This document shows positions 36,041 through 44,971 of a DNA stretch of 64,000 bases, one piece after another (position 1 is the first letter of the stretch; every line of letters starts with the position of its first letter). The notes below the pieces were generated by a model that was not told the origin of the DNA, made no database searches, and saw nothing but the letters and a program-made list of their open reading frames with translations. The DNA lies in the NCBI RefSeq assembly GCF_003236295.1, contig NZ_POTW01000009.1:1-64000 (forward strand). The letters run 5' to 3'. The position numbers and the translations under genes were made by a program. This DNA is from Jiangella anatolica. GTDB lineage: Bacteria; Actinomycetota; Actinomycetes; Jiangellales; Jiangellaceae.

Positions 36041-37323
36041 ACCGAACCGTCCGGGTACCGGTGCGCGACCAGCGACGGGACCAGGATCTCGGTGCTCGCG
36101 CCGGGCAGCTCCGGCGCGCGGTAGCGGCCGTTCTCGACCCGGACCGGGTCGGCGAAGTGCTCGTGCAGGTGGTCGACGTACTCGAGGATGCGGTCCTCGG
36201 TGCTGCCGCTGACCGCGACGTAGTCGAACATGGCCAGGTGCTGGACCGCCTCGCACAGCCCGACGCCGCCGGCGTGCGGGCAGACCGGGACGCCGAACTT
36301 CGCCGCGAGCAGCAGGATCGCCACGTTCTCGTTGACGCCGGCCACTCGCGTCGCGTCGATCTGCACGAACTGCGTCGCCCGGGCCTGCAGCAGCTGCTTG
36401 AACATGACCCGGTTGGCGACGTGCTCGCCGGTGGCGACGCGGACCGGCGCGATCGCCTCGGCGATGGCGGCGTGGCCGAGGATGTCGTCGGGGCTGGTCG
36501 GCTCCTCGACCCACCACGGGTCGAACGGCGCCAGCTCCTTCACCCAGCGCACCGCCTCGTCGACGCCCCAGCGCTGGTTGGCGTCGACGGCGATGCGCAC
36601 GTCGGGGCCGCAGATCTCCCGGGCGATGCGCAGGCGGCGGACGTCGTCGTCGAGGTCGCCGCCGACCTTCAGCTTGATCTGCGTGAACCCGGCGTCGAGG
36701 GCCTCGCGGGTCAGCCGGGCGAGCTTGGCGTCGTCGTAGCCGAGCCAGCCCGGCGACGTGGTGTAGGCCGGGAAACCGTCGGCGACCAGCCGGGCCGCGC
36801 GCTCGGCCTTGCCCGGCGCCGCGGCCCGCAGCAGCTCCAGCGCCTCGGCCGGCGTGAGCGCGTCCTCGAGGTAGCGGAAGTCGACGAGGTCGACGATCTG
36901 CTCCGGCGAGAGGTCGGACAGCAGCCGCCACAGCGGGACGCCGGCCCGCTTGGCCGCGAGGTCCCACAGCGCGTTCACGACCGCGCCGATGGCCATGTGC
37001 ATGACGCCCTTCTCCGGGCCGAGCCAGCGCAGCTGCGAGTCGTGCACGAGCCGGCGCCAGGCCTCGCCCGGGTCGGCCAGCAGCGCCTCGACGTCGGCGC
37101 CGACGAGCATCGGCCGCAACGCCTCGATCGCCGCGACCTGCACGTCGTTGCCCCTGCCGATCGTGAACACGAAGCCGTGGCCGTCGGGACCGTCGTCGTC
37201 GGTGCGCAGGATCGCGTACGCCGCCGAGTAGTCCGGGTCGGGGTTCATCGCGTCCGACCCGTCCAGCATCCGTGACGTCGGGAAGCGCAGGTCGAACGTG
37301 TCGAGCGCGGTGATCTGACTCAT
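36031..37323 (-). CDS. fucD: L-fuconate dehydratase
   Basis: A 430-residue enolase-superfamily enzyme that dehydrates L-fuconate to 2-keto-3-deoxy-L-fuconate. The N-terminal [38 protein letters not shown] and [13 protein letters not shown] are characteristic of FucD. Catalytic features are the Lys pair in [11 protein letters not shown], metal ligands in [17 protein letters not shown] and VATGEHV, and the His in [11 protein letters not shown]. The ATG at 37323 has GAGAAGG upstream. It is divergent from the SDR gene over a palindromic operator. L-fuconolactonase and the final hydrolase of the route are not in the window. Confidence 0.88.
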   Translation of the reverse strand: MSQITALDTFDLRFPTSRMLDGSDAMNPDPDYSAAYAILRTDDDGPDGHGFVFTIGRGNDVQVAAIEALRPMLVGADVEALLADPGEAWRRLVHDSQLRWLGPEKGVMHMAIGAVVNALWDLAAKRAGVPLWRLLSDLSPEQIVDLVDFRYLEDALTPAEALELLRAAAPGKAERAARLVADGFPAYTTSPGWLGYDDAKLARLTREALDAGFTQIKLKVGGDLDDDVRRLRIAREICGPDVRIAVDANQRWGVDEAVRWVKELAPFDPWWVEEPTSPDDILGHAAIAEAIAPVRVATGEHVANRVMFKQLLQARATQFVQIDATRVAGVNENVAILLLAAKFGVPVCPHAGGVGLCEAVQHLAMFDYVAVSGSTEDRILEYVDHLHEHFADPVRVENGRYRAPELPGASTEILVPSLVAHRYPDGSVWR

Positions 37324-37384
37324 CGGCGGCCTTCTCGCGAAAGGGGACAGACATCGGATGTTTCCAGCCCAGTCTGCCATCTGG

Positions 37385-37399
37385 TGTGGTCTGACCACA
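37385..37399. promoter_or_regulatory. Palindromic operator in the fucose gene promoter
   Basis: TGTGGTC-T-GACCACA is a perfect 15-base palindrome between the divergent fucD-AKR operon and the SDR gene. Its TGGTCTGACCA core fits the TGGTnnnACCA sites of FadR-subfamily GntR regulators. No such regulator is adjacent; one is encoded at 60554-61231, and whether it acts here is unknown. Confidence 0.65.
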
Positions 37400-37454
37400 A
37401 TGCCCTAGGATGACTCGCGCGATCGATCGGCGTCGACGAGACAGGGAGCGGACC

Positions 37455-38201
37455 ATGGGTGAACTGGACGGCCTGACCGCGGTGGTGACCGGCGGCGCGT
37501 CCGGCATCGGGCTGGCGACGGCACGGCTGCTGGCGGAGTCCGGCGCCTCTGTCGGCGTCCTCGACCGCTCGACCGACGGCGCCCCGTCCGACCTCTACGC
37601 CGTCCAGTGCGACGTCACCGACTCCGACGGCGTGACGGCCGCCGTCGCCGCCGTCGCCGAGCGGTTCGGCGGCCTGGACATCGTCGTCAACAACGCCGGC
37701 ATCGGCGCCGCCGGCACCGTCGAGGACAACCCCGACGACGAGTGGCACCGCGTCTTCGACGTCAACGTCGTCGGCATGGTCCGCGTCTCGCGCGCCGCGC
37801 TGCCGTACCTGCGCCGTTCCGAGCACGCCGCCGTCGTCAACGTGTGCTCGGTCGCCGCGACGGCGGGGCTGCCGCAGCGGGCGCTCTACTCCGCGACGAA
37901 GGGCGCCGTGCTGTCGCTCACCCAGGCGATGGCCGCCGACCACATCGGCGAGGGCATCCGCGTCAACGCCGTCAACCCCGGCACCGCCGACACCCCGTGG
38001 GTCGGGCGCCTGCTCGACGCCGCGCCCGACCCGGCGGCCGAGCGGGCGGCGCTGGAGGCCCGGCAGCCGACCGGCCGGCTGGTCCCGCCGGAGGACATCG
38101 CCGCCGCGATCGTCTACCTCGCCGGGCCGCGGGCCGGCTCCGTCACCGGCACCACGATCGCCGTCGACGGCGGCATGCAGGCGCTACGGCTGCGCAAGTA
38201 G
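37455..38201 (+). CDS. Short-chain dehydrogenase, probable 2-keto-3-deoxy-L-fuconate dehydrogenase
   Basis: A 248-residue SDR with cofactor motif [18 protein letters not shown] in [11 protein letters not shown], catalytic Ser in VCSVAATAG and [11 protein letters not shown] for Tyr-x3-Lys. The Asp in [10 protein letters not shown] suggests NAD preference. The divergent arrangement with fucD and the L-fucose dehydrogenase points to oxidation of 2-keto-3-deoxy-L-fuconate to the 2,4-diketo acid; that assignment is from context. GGAGCGG precedes the ATG. It ends overlapping ispF, convergently, by 18 bases. Confidence 0.83.
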   Translation: MGELDGLTAVVTGGASGIGLATARLLAESGASVGVLDRSTDGAPSDLYAVQCDVTDSDGVTAAVAAVAERFGGLDIVVNNAGIGAAGTVEDNPDDEWHRVFDVNVVGMVRVSRAALPYLRRSEHAAVVNVCSVAATAGLPQRALYSATKGAVLSLTQAMAADHIGEGIRVNAVNPGTADTPWVGRLLDAAPDPAAERAALEARQPTGRLVPPEDIAAAIVYLAGPRAGSVTGTTIAVDGGMQALRLRK

Positions 38202-38663
38202 CAAGGCGGTCGCGACGGCGGCCAGGCCCTCGCCGCGGCCGGTGATGCCGAGCCCGTCGGTGGTGGTGCCGCTGACGCTGACCGGCGCGCCGATCGCCTC
38301 GGACAGGACGGCCTGAGCCTCGTCGCGCCGACTGCCGATGCGCGGGCGCACGCCGATCACCTGCACCGACGCGTTCCCGATGGTCAGCGACGCCGCCCGC
38401 ACCAGCCGCGCGGTCTCACCGAGCAGCGCGACGCCCGAGGCGCCCGCCCATTCCGGCCGGTCGGTGCCGAAGACGGCGCCGAGGTCGCCGAGGCCGGCGG
38501 CGGAGAGCAGCGCGTCGCACATGGCGTGCGCCGCAACGTCGCCGTCGGAGTGGCCGACCGGGCCGGCCGGCTCGTCCGGCCACTGCAGCCCCGCGACCCA
38601 GCAGGGCCGGCCCGGCTCCAGCCGGTGCACGTCGACGCCGAGGCCGATCCGCGGCGTGCTCAT
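38184..38663 (-). CDS. ispF: 2-C-methyl-D-erythritol 2,4-cyclodiphosphate synthase
   Basis: Fifth enzyme of the MEP isoprenoid pathway. 159 residues with [15 protein letters not shown] (zinc Asp and His), [26 protein letters not shown] and [21 protein letters not shown]. The ATG overlaps the ispD stop by four bases, giving the conserved order carD-ispD-ispF of actinobacteria, all leftward. Confidence 0.96.
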   Translation of the reverse strand: MSTPRIGLGVDVHRLEPGRPCWVAGLQWPDEPAGPVGHSDGDVAAHAMCDALLSAAGLGDLGAVFGTDRPEWAGASGVALLGETARLVRAASLTIGNASVQVIGVRPRIGSRRDEAQAVLSEAIGAPVSVSGTTTDGLGITGRGEGLAAVATALLLAQP

Positions 38664-39340
38664 ACGGCCGCCGAACGCCGGGACAGCACGGCCGCTGCCA
38701 GCAGCAGATCGAGCGGGCGGGTCACCTTGAACGCGTCGGCGTCGCCGGCGACGACGTGGACCGGCAGGCCCAGCCGCTCGACCAGCGCGCCGTCGTCGGG
38801 AGCGTCGGTGTCGCCCCGCTCGACGGCGGCGAGGTGGGCGCGTTCGAGGACGGCGCGGCGGAAGCCCTGCGGGGTCTGGATTGCGCGCAGTTCGGTGCGG
38901 TCCGGGGTCGCGGTGACCCGGCCGGCGCCGTCGACCGCCTTCAACGTGTCGACGACCGGCACACCCGGGACGACGGCGTCGTGCCCGGACAGGACGGCGC
39001 CGGCGACCGCGTCGAACAACGCCGGCGGCGCGAGACAGCGGGCCGCGTCGTGAACGAGCACGATCTCGGTGTCGTCGGGCAGCGCGGCCAGCCCGTTGGC
39101 GACCGAGTGCTGCCGGGTGGCCCCGCCGGGAACGACGGCGGCCACGCCGGCCAGCGCCGGGTCGCCCGCGAAGCCGTCCGGCGCCACCACGACGACGTGG
39201 GACACCCGGGTGGCGTCGGACGCGGCCCGCAACGCGTGCCAGACCAGGGGACGTCCGCCGACCTCGACGAACGCCTTCGGGCGCTGTTCGCCCAGCCGCT
39301 CGCCACGTCCGGCGGCGACCACGATGCACGCGACGCTCAC
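38660..39340 (-). CDS. ispD: 2-C-methyl-D-erythritol 4-phosphate cytidylyltransferase
   Basis: Third enzyme of the MEP pathway, making CDP-methylerythritol. 226 residues with CTP-binding [55 protein letters not shown] and [10 protein letters not shown]. The start lies 32 bases beyond the carD stop, so it may be read with carD. Coupled to ispF. Function well supported. Confidence 0.96.
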   Translation of the reverse strand: MSVACIVVAAGRGERLGEQRPKAFVEVGGRPLVWHALRAASDATRVSHVVVVAPDGFAGDPALAGVAAVVPGGATRQHSVANGLAALPDDTEIVLVHDAARCLAPPALFDAVAGAVLSGHDAVVPGVPVVDTLKAVDGAGRVTATPDRTELRAIQTPQGFRRAVLERAHLAAVERGDTDAPDDGALVERLGLPVHVVAGDADAFKVTRPLDLLLAAAVLSRRSAAV

Positions 39341-39372
39341 GACGGGATCATGCCCCGTACGCCGTCGCGCTG

Positions 39373-39855
39373 TCAGCCCGCGAGGACCTCGTCGAGCAGG
39401 GTCTCGGCCTTGTCCTCGTTCGTGTTCTCCGCCAGGGCCAGCTCGGAGACGAGCACCTGACGAGCCTTGGCCAGCATGCGCTTCTCGCCTGCGGACAGCC
39501 CGCGGTCACGCTCGCGGCGCCAGAGATCGCGCACGACCTCGGCGACCTTGATGACGTCACCGGACGCCAGCTTCTCCAGATTCGCCTTGTACCGGCGCGA
39601 CCAGTTGGTGGGCTCCTCGGTGTGCGGCATGCGCAGCACCTCGAAGACGCGGTCGAGCCCTTCCTGGTTGACCACGTCACGCACGCCGACGAGGTCGACG
39701 TTGTCAGCCGGGACGCGAACGGTCAGGTCACCTTGCGTGACCTTCAGGACGAGGTACTGGCGTTCCTCTCCTTTGATGACCCGGGACTCGATCGCCTCGA
39801 TGAGCGCGGCCCCGTGATGGGGGTAGACAACCGTTTCGCCGACCTTGAAAGTCAT
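39373..39855 (-). CDS. carD: CarD-family RNA polymerase-binding regulator
   Basis: A 160-residue factor that binds the RNA polymerase beta subunit and stabilises open complexes at rRNA and other promoters. The N-terminal Tudor-like domain is [20 protein letters not shown] and [19 protein letters not shown]. The C-terminal DNA-binding helices include [39 protein letters not shown] and a conserved Trp in the loop. AGGAAC precedes the ATG at 39855, and a TATCAT -10-like box is on the minus strand at 39882-39887. It heads the carD-ispD-ispF cluster. Confidence 0.95.
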   Translation of the reverse strand: MTFKVGETVVYPHHGAALIEAIESRVIKGEERQYLVLKVTQGDLTVRVPADNVDLVGVRDVVNQEGLDRVFEVLRMPHTEEPTNWSRRYKANLEKLASGDVIKVAEVVRDLWRRERDRGLSAGEKRMLAKARQVLVSELALAENTNEDKAETLLDEVLAG

Positions 39856-40149
39856 GTGTTCCTGTCCCCTTTCCCCCACCGATGATAGCACGAATTTTCT
39901 TACCCGGATGAGCGTTTGTGCTGGTCAGCGCCCGTGGTGGGGGTTGACAAATGCCCATTCGGCGTGCTGCGGTCGCTCGTCATACGCCATCGGCGGCCGA
40001 CGCGGAGTGCCCGATTCACCCCATTCCAAGGTCACGGATCTTGCCGTCCCACCAGGTGGGAGCGGGTGCCGGTGACCCGGCCCTCGGACGGCGCCGGTAC
40101 GCTGGTCCGCGGTCTGTCCACTGTGAGCGCGCTTTTCGAGGAGCACGTG

Positions 40150-40743
40150 GTGAAGGTTGCTGTCCGGCGTCTGGTTCTCGTCGCCGCCCCGGCCCTGGTG
40201 CTGGGCGTGGCCGGCTGCGGCATCCACGAGCAGACGCAGCGGTGGTACCCCGCCGACAACGGCGTGAACGCGGAGGCCGGCGACGTCGGCCTGCGCAACA
40301 TCCAGGTCGTGTCCGACGGCGAGGGCACCGCGACCCTGGTCGGCACGCTGACCAACCGCGGCGGCAGCGACGACGAGCTGGTCGAGGTGATCATCGGCGA
40401 CGTCACCGGCGAGCTCGCCGACGGGCCGCTGGACCTGCCGGTCAGCGGCGTGACCCACCTCGGCCCGGACGCCGACCGCGTCGACGCGTTCGACGTCGAC
40501 GCGACGCCCGGCCGCACGGTGTCCGTGGAGTTCCGGTTCGAGAACGCGCCGCGCACCACCGTCCGGGCCCTCGTCCGGCCGGCCGAGGGCCACTACGCCG
40601 AGGCGCTGCCGGCCCAGCCGGCGGAGGAGCAGGCCGACGAGGCGACGGACGAGCCCGCCGATGAGCCCACCGGCGAGCCCACGGACCAGCCCGCCGAGGA
40701 GCCGACGGGTGAGCCCACCGAGACGGAGACCCCGTCGGAGTGA
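40150..40743 (+). CDS. Lipoprotein with acidic Pro/Thr-rich tail
   Basis: A 197-residue exported lipoprotein from a GTG at 40150; GAGGAG lies six bases upstream, and a GTG at 40147 is less well spaced. Signal peptide VRRLVLVAAPALVLGVAGC ends in a lipobox Cys. The middle part (about 45-150) looks like a beta-sandwich (GLRNIQVVSDGEGTATLVG, VSVEFRFENAPRTT). The tail is repeats such as DEPTGEPTDQPAEEPTGEPT. The place upstream of carD and divergent from it is common for such lipoproteins. The function is unknown; TACGCT at 40098-40103 is a possible -10 box. Confidence 0.78.
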   Translation: MKVAVRRLVLVAAPALVLGVAGCGIHEQTQRWYPADNGVNAEAGDVGLRNIQVVSDGEGTATLVGTLTNRGGSDDELVEVIIGDVTGELADGPLDLPVSGVTHLGPDADRVDAFDVDATPGRTVSVEFRFENAPRTTVRALVRPAEGHYAEALPAQPAEEQADEATDEPADEPTGEPTDQPAEEPTGEPTETETPSE

Positions 40744-40749
40744 GCGGCG

Positions 40750-40769
40750 GCCTCAGGCGAACCTGAGGC
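40750..40769. terminator. Bidirectional terminator hairpin between convergent genes
   Basis: GCCTCAGG-CGAA-CCTGAGGC is an eight-base-pair stem with a CGAA loop, starting seven bases after the lipoprotein stop and covering the last codons of the enolase-family gene. It serves both directions. The loop is the same as in the hairpin at 23206. Confidence 0.7.
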
Positions 40770-41823
40770 CCAGCCCGGGCGCCGTCGCGGCAACGAGCCG
40801 GGCGTTCTCGATGACGACGCCGCTGGGCTCGGCGAGGCAGCCGAGCGCGGCGAACGAGGCGTCCTCGACGTCCTCGACGAGCACCGGCTCCGGCAGCGTC
40901 AGGGCCAGCTGGCCGGACAGCTCCGGCAGCAGGTGCGGCGCGACGCCCACCCCGTAGACGCGAGCCAGCTCGACGATGCGCAGGAACGGCGTGATGCCGC
41001 CCACGCGCACGATGTTGGGCTGGACGACGTCGCAGGCGCCGGCATCGAGCAGGTCGCGGAAACGGTGGATCGTGTGCGCGTTCTCGCCGAGCGCGATCGC
41101 CACGTCCACGCAGCGGCGCAACTGCGCATACGCCCAGGTCGCGTCGGCCAGCAGCGGCTCCTCGACCCAGTACAGGTCGTACGGCGCCAGCGCGGCGATG
41201 GCGCGCCGGGCCGCGGGCAGGTCCCAGCGCTGGTTCGCGTCGACCATCAGCCGCCGGTGCGGCCCGATGACCGACCGCACCGCGGCCACCCGCTCGACGT
41301 CCTCGGCGAGGTCCGGGAGCCCCACCTTCAGCTTGACCGCACCGTGCCCGGCCGCCACCCACCGCCGCGCCTGCTCGATCAGCTCGTCCAGCGGGTAGTG
41401 GCGGTTGACGCCGCTGCCGTACACCTCCACCGACTCGTGCCGCCGGCCGAGGAGGTCGACGAGGCCGAGCCCGGCCCGCCGTCCGCGCAGGTCCCAGAGC
41501 GCAAGGTCGACGCCGGCCATGGCGATGGTCGTGACACCGCCGCCGCCGGCCTCGTGCAGGTGCCGCCACAGGCCGTCCCAGACGAGTTCCGGCTCGGCCG
41601 GCCGCCCGACCAGCCACGCGGCGATGTCCTGGGTCAGCAGCGCGTGCACCGCACCCGCGCCGATGGTCGGGGTCCAGCCGAACCCACGACCCTCCGCACC
41701 GCCGGAGGTCGTCAGCACGACCTCGATGACGTGCAGACGGGTCACGTCGGGCCCCCACGGCCGGCGCAAGGGCAGCCGCAGCACCCGGGCGGTCAGGCCC
41801 GTGACGGTGTCAGACGAGGCCAT
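40753..41823 (-). CDS. Enolase-superfamily sugar-acid dehydratase (mandelate racemase group)
   Basis: A 356-residue enzyme with Lys164 and Lys166 in AVKLKVG, metal ligands Asp195 (MVDANQRW), Glu221 (YWVEEPL) and Glu247 (ALGENAH), and His297 in VAPHLLPE. This set is typical of acid-sugar dehydratases that abstract the proton next to a carboxylate. Its place after a KdgD homologue and a uronate-dehydrogenase-like gene suggests glucarate or galactarate (or its lactone) as substrate. It is the last gene of the nine-gene operon, overlapping kdgD by 14 bases. Substrate specificity cannot be read from the sequence. Confidence 0.84.
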   Translation of the reverse strand: MASSDTVTGLTARVLRLPLRRPWGPDVTRLHVIEVVLTTSGGAEGRGFGWTPTIGAGAVHALLTQDIAAWLVGRPAEPELVWDGLWRHLHEAGGGGVTTIAMAGVDLALWDLRGRRAGLGLVDLLGRRHESVEVYGSGVNRHYPLDELIEQARRWVAAGHGAVKLKVGLPDLAEDVERVAAVRSVIGPHRRLMVDANQRWDLPAARRAIAALAPYDLYWVEEPLLADATWAYAQLRRCVDVAIALGENAHTIHRFRDLLDAGACDVVQPNIVRVGGITPFLRIVELARVYGVGVAPHLLPELSGQLALTLPEPVLVEDVEDASFAALGCLAEPSGVVIENARLVAATAPGLGLRFA

Positions 41824-42709
41824 CCGCCACCTCGATGAGCTCCCGGATCCGCTGCAGATGCGCCGCCGACGGGTCCACCAGGGGCGGTCGCACGCCGCCG
41901 ACGTCGAGCCCGCGCAGTCGCACGCCGGCCTTGACGAGCGAGACGGCGTAGCCCGGCACCGAGTCGCGCAGCTCCACCAGTGGCCGGAAGAACGCACCGA
42001 GCAGGTGGGTGCGGCGCTGCTCGTCGCCGGAGGTCACCGCGTGGTGGAACGCCACCGACAGCTCGGGGGCGAAGCAGAAGACCGCCGACGAGTACAGCGG
42101 AACGCCGATCGCCTGGTACGCGGCCTGGGTCTGCTCCGCCGTCGGCAGACCGTTGAAGAACATGAAGTCCTCGCCGATCTCGGTCCGGACCGCGAGCACG
42201 ATCCGCTGCATGAGGTCGAGGTCGCCGAGGCCGTCCTTGAGCCCCACCACGGTGGGCAGCCGGGCCAGCCGGACCACGGCCTGCGGGGAGAATCGCATCC
42301 CGCCGCGCTGGTACAGCACCAGCGGCAGGTCGGTGGCCGCGGCCACCGCCTCGACGTAGGCCACCGTTCCCGCCTCCGGGCCGGTGACCAGGTACGGCGG
42401 CAGCACGAGCAGCCCGTCCGCCCCGGCCGCCGCGGCCCGCCGGGCGCACGCGATCGCGTGCGAGAACGCACCGCCGGCCCCGCCGAACACCGGTACGGCG
42501 CCACCGACCGCGCCGACGGCGGCTGCCACGACCGTCTCGTACTCGTCGAGGTCCAGCGCGTGGAACTCGCCGGTCCCGCACGCGGCGAACACCGCGCCCG
42601 GGCCGTGCGCCAGCCCCGACTTCACGTGCGTGGCCAGGAGGTCCGGATCGACCGCCCCGGACGCGTCGAACGGCGTCACCGGGAAGAAGAGAACGCCATC
42701 GAGATTCAT
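41810..42709 (-). CDS. kdgD: 5-dehydro-4-deoxyglucarate dehydratase-like (DHDPS family)
   Basis: A 299-residue aldolase-family enzyme. Schiff-base Lys158 is in VVGLKDGLGD and the catalytic Tyr133 in LVLYQRGGM. The N-terminal FFPVTPFDASGAVD and FAACGTGEFHALDLDEYE match KdgD, which decarboxylates and dehydrates 5-keto-4-deoxyglucarate to 2-oxoglutarate semialdehyde. The ATG is coupled to the upstream SDR by a four-base overlap. Another DHDPS-type activity on a related keto acid is possible. No semialdehyde dehydrogenase gene is in the window. Confidence 0.82.
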   Translation of the reverse strand: MNLDGVLFFPVTPFDASGAVDPDLLATHVKSGLAHGPGAVFAACGTGEFHALDLDEYETVVAAAVGAVGGAVPVFGGAGGAFSHAIACARRAAAAGADGLLVLPPYLVTGPEAGTVAYVEAVAAATDLPLVLYQRGGMRFSPQAVVRLARLPTVVGLKDGLGDLDLMQRIVLAVRTEIGEDFMFFNGLPTAEQTQAAYQAIGVPLYSSAVFCFAPELSVAFHHAVTSGDEQRRTHLLGAFFRPLVELRDSVPGYAVSLVKAGVRLRGLDVGGVRPPLVDPSAAHLQRIRELIEVADGLV

Positions 42710-43587
42710 CGCAGCTCCGTTCGCCAGCTTCGTTCCGGCTTCCAGCCGAGCCACCGTTCGGCGGCCGTGTTGCGGAACGCCGACTCCGAACCGGACAGCG
42801 TGCCGGCCAGACCCGCGGCCCCCGGATGGAACCGCGGCAGCAGCTCGGCCAGCGGCTCGCGGGCCAGCGCGTCGGCGGCCCCGACGAAGAACGTCTCGCC
42901 GTTCGGGACGTCCTCGGCCCGGCGCAGCAGCAGGTCGACGAAGTCGGCGGCGTCGCGGGCGTCCACGTAGTTGAACAGCGAGCCGGCGGCCAGCGCCGGG
43001 TCGTCCAGCCGCTCGCGGACCGTGTGCCCCTGCTGCGTCGGCGCGCCGGCCCACTCGTCCTCGGCGATCACGTAACAGGGCCGGATCGCGCTGAACCGCA
43101 TGCGGTCGCCGGCCTGCGCCGTGAACATCCGCATCACGTGCTCGGCCATCAGTTTGGACAGCCCGTACGCGTTCCACGGCCGCACCGGATGCGCCTCGTC
43201 GATCGGCAGGTAGGCCGGCGCCCACCCGGTCGGCGCGCCGTACCCGACGACGGTCGGGCTGCTCGCGACGACGACGGTGCGGGCGCCGGCGTCCAGCGCG
43301 GACCGGCACACGTTGTAGGCCAGCGTGGTGTTGGTGCGCAGGATCTCCCGCTCCGGCCGGCTGAACGGGACGGCGATCGCGGCCAGGTGGACGACGGCGT
43401 CCGGCCTCACCCGGGTCAGCGCCCAGGACGCCTCGTCGACGACGGTGAGGTCGGCGGCGAACCAGCGGTCGCGGTGCTGGCGCGGCGACCGCAGGTCGAC
43501 CCCGACGACGTCGTGCCCGGCCCGCAGCAGTCCGTCGACCACACTCTCGCCGAGCCGGCCGGAACCGCCGGTGACCAGGACCTTCAC
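42706..43587 (-). CDS. NAD-dependent epimerase/dehydratase-fold enzyme, possible uronate dehydrogenase
   Basis: A 293-residue extended SDR: VLVTGGSGRLGESVVDGLL binds NAD, Asp in VVGVDLRSP selects it, AVVHLAAIAVPF and YGLSKLMAEHVMRMF give the active site. Size and context fit uronate dehydrogenase (galacturonate or glucuronate to aldaric lactone), the step before the two dehydratases encoded next. A nucleotide-sugar epimerase is the main alternative. It starts at a GTG that overlaps the Gfo/Idh/MocA gene by four bases. Confidence 0.72.
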   Translation of the reverse strand: MKVLVTGGSGRLGESVVDGLLRAGHDVVGVDLRSPRQHRDRWFAADLTVVDEASWALTRVRPDAVVHLAAIAVPFSRPEREILRTNTTLAYNVCRSALDAGARTVVVASSPTVVGYGAPTGWAPAYLPIDEAHPVRPWNAYGLSKLMAEHVMRMFTAQAGDRMRFSAIRPCYVIAEDEWAGAPTQQGHTVRERLDDPALAAGSLFNYVDARDAADFVDLLLRRAEDVPNGETFFVGAADALAREPLAELLPRFHPGAAGLAGTLSGSESAFRNTAAERWLGWKPERSWRTELR

Positions 43588-44924
43588 GGCCGCTCCGGTC
43601 CGTGCAGCGGCAGGCCGAGACTGGCCACCGCCACCGGACGCCCGGTGGCCAGCGACTCGTTGCCGGCCAGCCCGACGGCGATGCTGCGGAATCCGTCGAC
43701 GGTGCCCGCGGGCCGGCCGAGCGGATCGTCGCCGGGACCGCGGAACACGTCGTCCAGCAGCAGGCGGTCGCCGCCGCCATGCCCGTGCGCACCGTGCGGG
43801 CCGTCCGGCGCCGGCAGCTCCACCGCCGGCTCCCAGTGCCGCTGCAGCACGATCCGCGTGCCCTTGCGCCGTACCCCCTCGTCCCCCGGGTCCGGCGCCC
43901 TGTGCGCGGACTCGACCACCTCGATCTCCAGGCGCCCGGCGGTGCCGTTGAACGCGACCCGGTACCCCTCCCACGGCGAGTGCGCGTTCAGCGCGTAGCT
44001 CAGGGTGGCGCCGCGCTCGTACCCGACCAGGACGCTGAGGTTGTCCTCGATGGTGATGCCCTCGCCGAACACGTCCTGGTCGCGGACGTAGCCGTCGTCG
44101 CCCTCGGCCTCCAGGTACAGCCGCCGCAGGGTGTCGTCGGCGGCGAGGTCGAGCGCGAACGGGTCGGCGGCCCGGCCGGCGTCGTCGCGGCTGCGTGCCG
44201 GCCGCGGCCCGAGACCGCGGGCCTTGGCGTTCTCGGCGCCGTAGAACCGCAGCCCGCCGAGCGCGAACACCGTCGCGGGCACGTCGTCGAGCCACCAGTT
44301 CACCAGGTCGAAGTGGTGCGCCGCCTTGTGCACCAGCAGCCCGCCGGACCGGTCCTTGAGCCGGTGCCAGCGGCGGAAGTAGTCGGCGCCGTGCGAGGTG
44401 TCGAGCACCCACTCGAAGTGCACCGAGGTGACGTCGCCGATCGCACCGTCGCGGATCAGCTGCTTCACCGTCGAGTTGCGTGGCGAGTAGCGGTAGTTGA
44501 ACGTCATGACCAGCCCGGCCCGCGACTCGCGCGCCGCGTCGGCGATGGCCCGTGCCTTGTCGACGCTGACGGTCAGCGGCTTCTCGACCACGACGTCGCT
44601 GCCGTGCGCGAGCGCCGCGATCACGTAGCGATCGTGGGTCCAGTCCGGCGAGGTGACGATGACGCCGTCGGGCCGCACCTCCTCGAGCAGCGCGCCGAAG
44701 TCGTCCGGGCCGTACCGCCTCGGCAGCGGTGCGTCGGGGCCCTTCGCGACCCGCACCCGCTCGTCGTAGTACGACATCCGGGTGCCGTTGACGTCGCACC
44801 AGGCGACCGGAGCGCCGACGTCGGCATGGGTGGTGAGCAGGGCGTCGACGTACAGCTGTGCCCTGCTGCCGGTGCCGACGACGGCGTAGCGCCGCGGGCC
44901 GCCGCCGGGGATCGTTGGGTTCAC
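43584..44924 (-). CDS. Gfo/Idh/MocA-family oxidoreductase
   Basis: A 446-residue NAD(P)-dependent sugar oxidoreductase. The Rossmann part has YAVVGTGSRAQLYVDALL, VIVTSPDWTHDRYVIAAL and VVEKPLTVSVDKARAIAD. The C-terminal sheet contains HKAAHHFDLVNWWLDD, with the conserved His. A long insertion (about 245-275) includes a GPRPARSRDD stretch. The GTG at 44924 has GGAG five bases upstream, better than the GTG at 44930. Members act on free or phosphorylated sugars or as retaining glycosidases; the reaction is undefined. Part of the nine-gene operon. Confidence 0.82.
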   Translation of the reverse strand: MNPTIPGGGPRRYAVVGTGSRAQLYVDALLTTHADVGAPVAWCDVNGTRMSYYDERVRVAKGPDAPLPRRYGPDDFGALLEEVRPDGVIVTSPDWTHDRYVIAALAHGSDVVVEKPLTVSVDKARAIADAARESRAGLVMTFNYRYSPRNSTVKQLIRDGAIGDVTSVHFEWVLDTSHGADYFRRWHRLKDRSGGLLVHKAAHHFDLVNWWLDDVPATVFALGGLRFYGAENAKARGLGPRPARSRDDAGRAADPFALDLAADDTLRRLYLEAEGDDGYVRDQDVFGEGITIEDNLSVLVGYERGATLSYALNAHSPWEGYRVAFNGTAGRLEIEVVESAHRAPDPGDEGVRRKGTRIVLQRHWEPAVELPAPDGPHGAHGHGGGDRLLLDDVFRGPGDDPLGRPAGTVDGFRSIAVGLAGNESLATGRPVAVASLGLPLHGPERP

Positions 44925-44971
44925 TGCCACTCCATCTGCTGGTGAGTGCGGACGACGAGCACGGGCCACCG

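Noticed and set aside
40620-40743. Repetitive Glu/Pro/Thr tail of the lipoprotein considered as a separate repeat element
   Set aside because: It is a degenerate coding linker, with units of unequal length, and shows no repeat structure at DNA level beyond codon bias.
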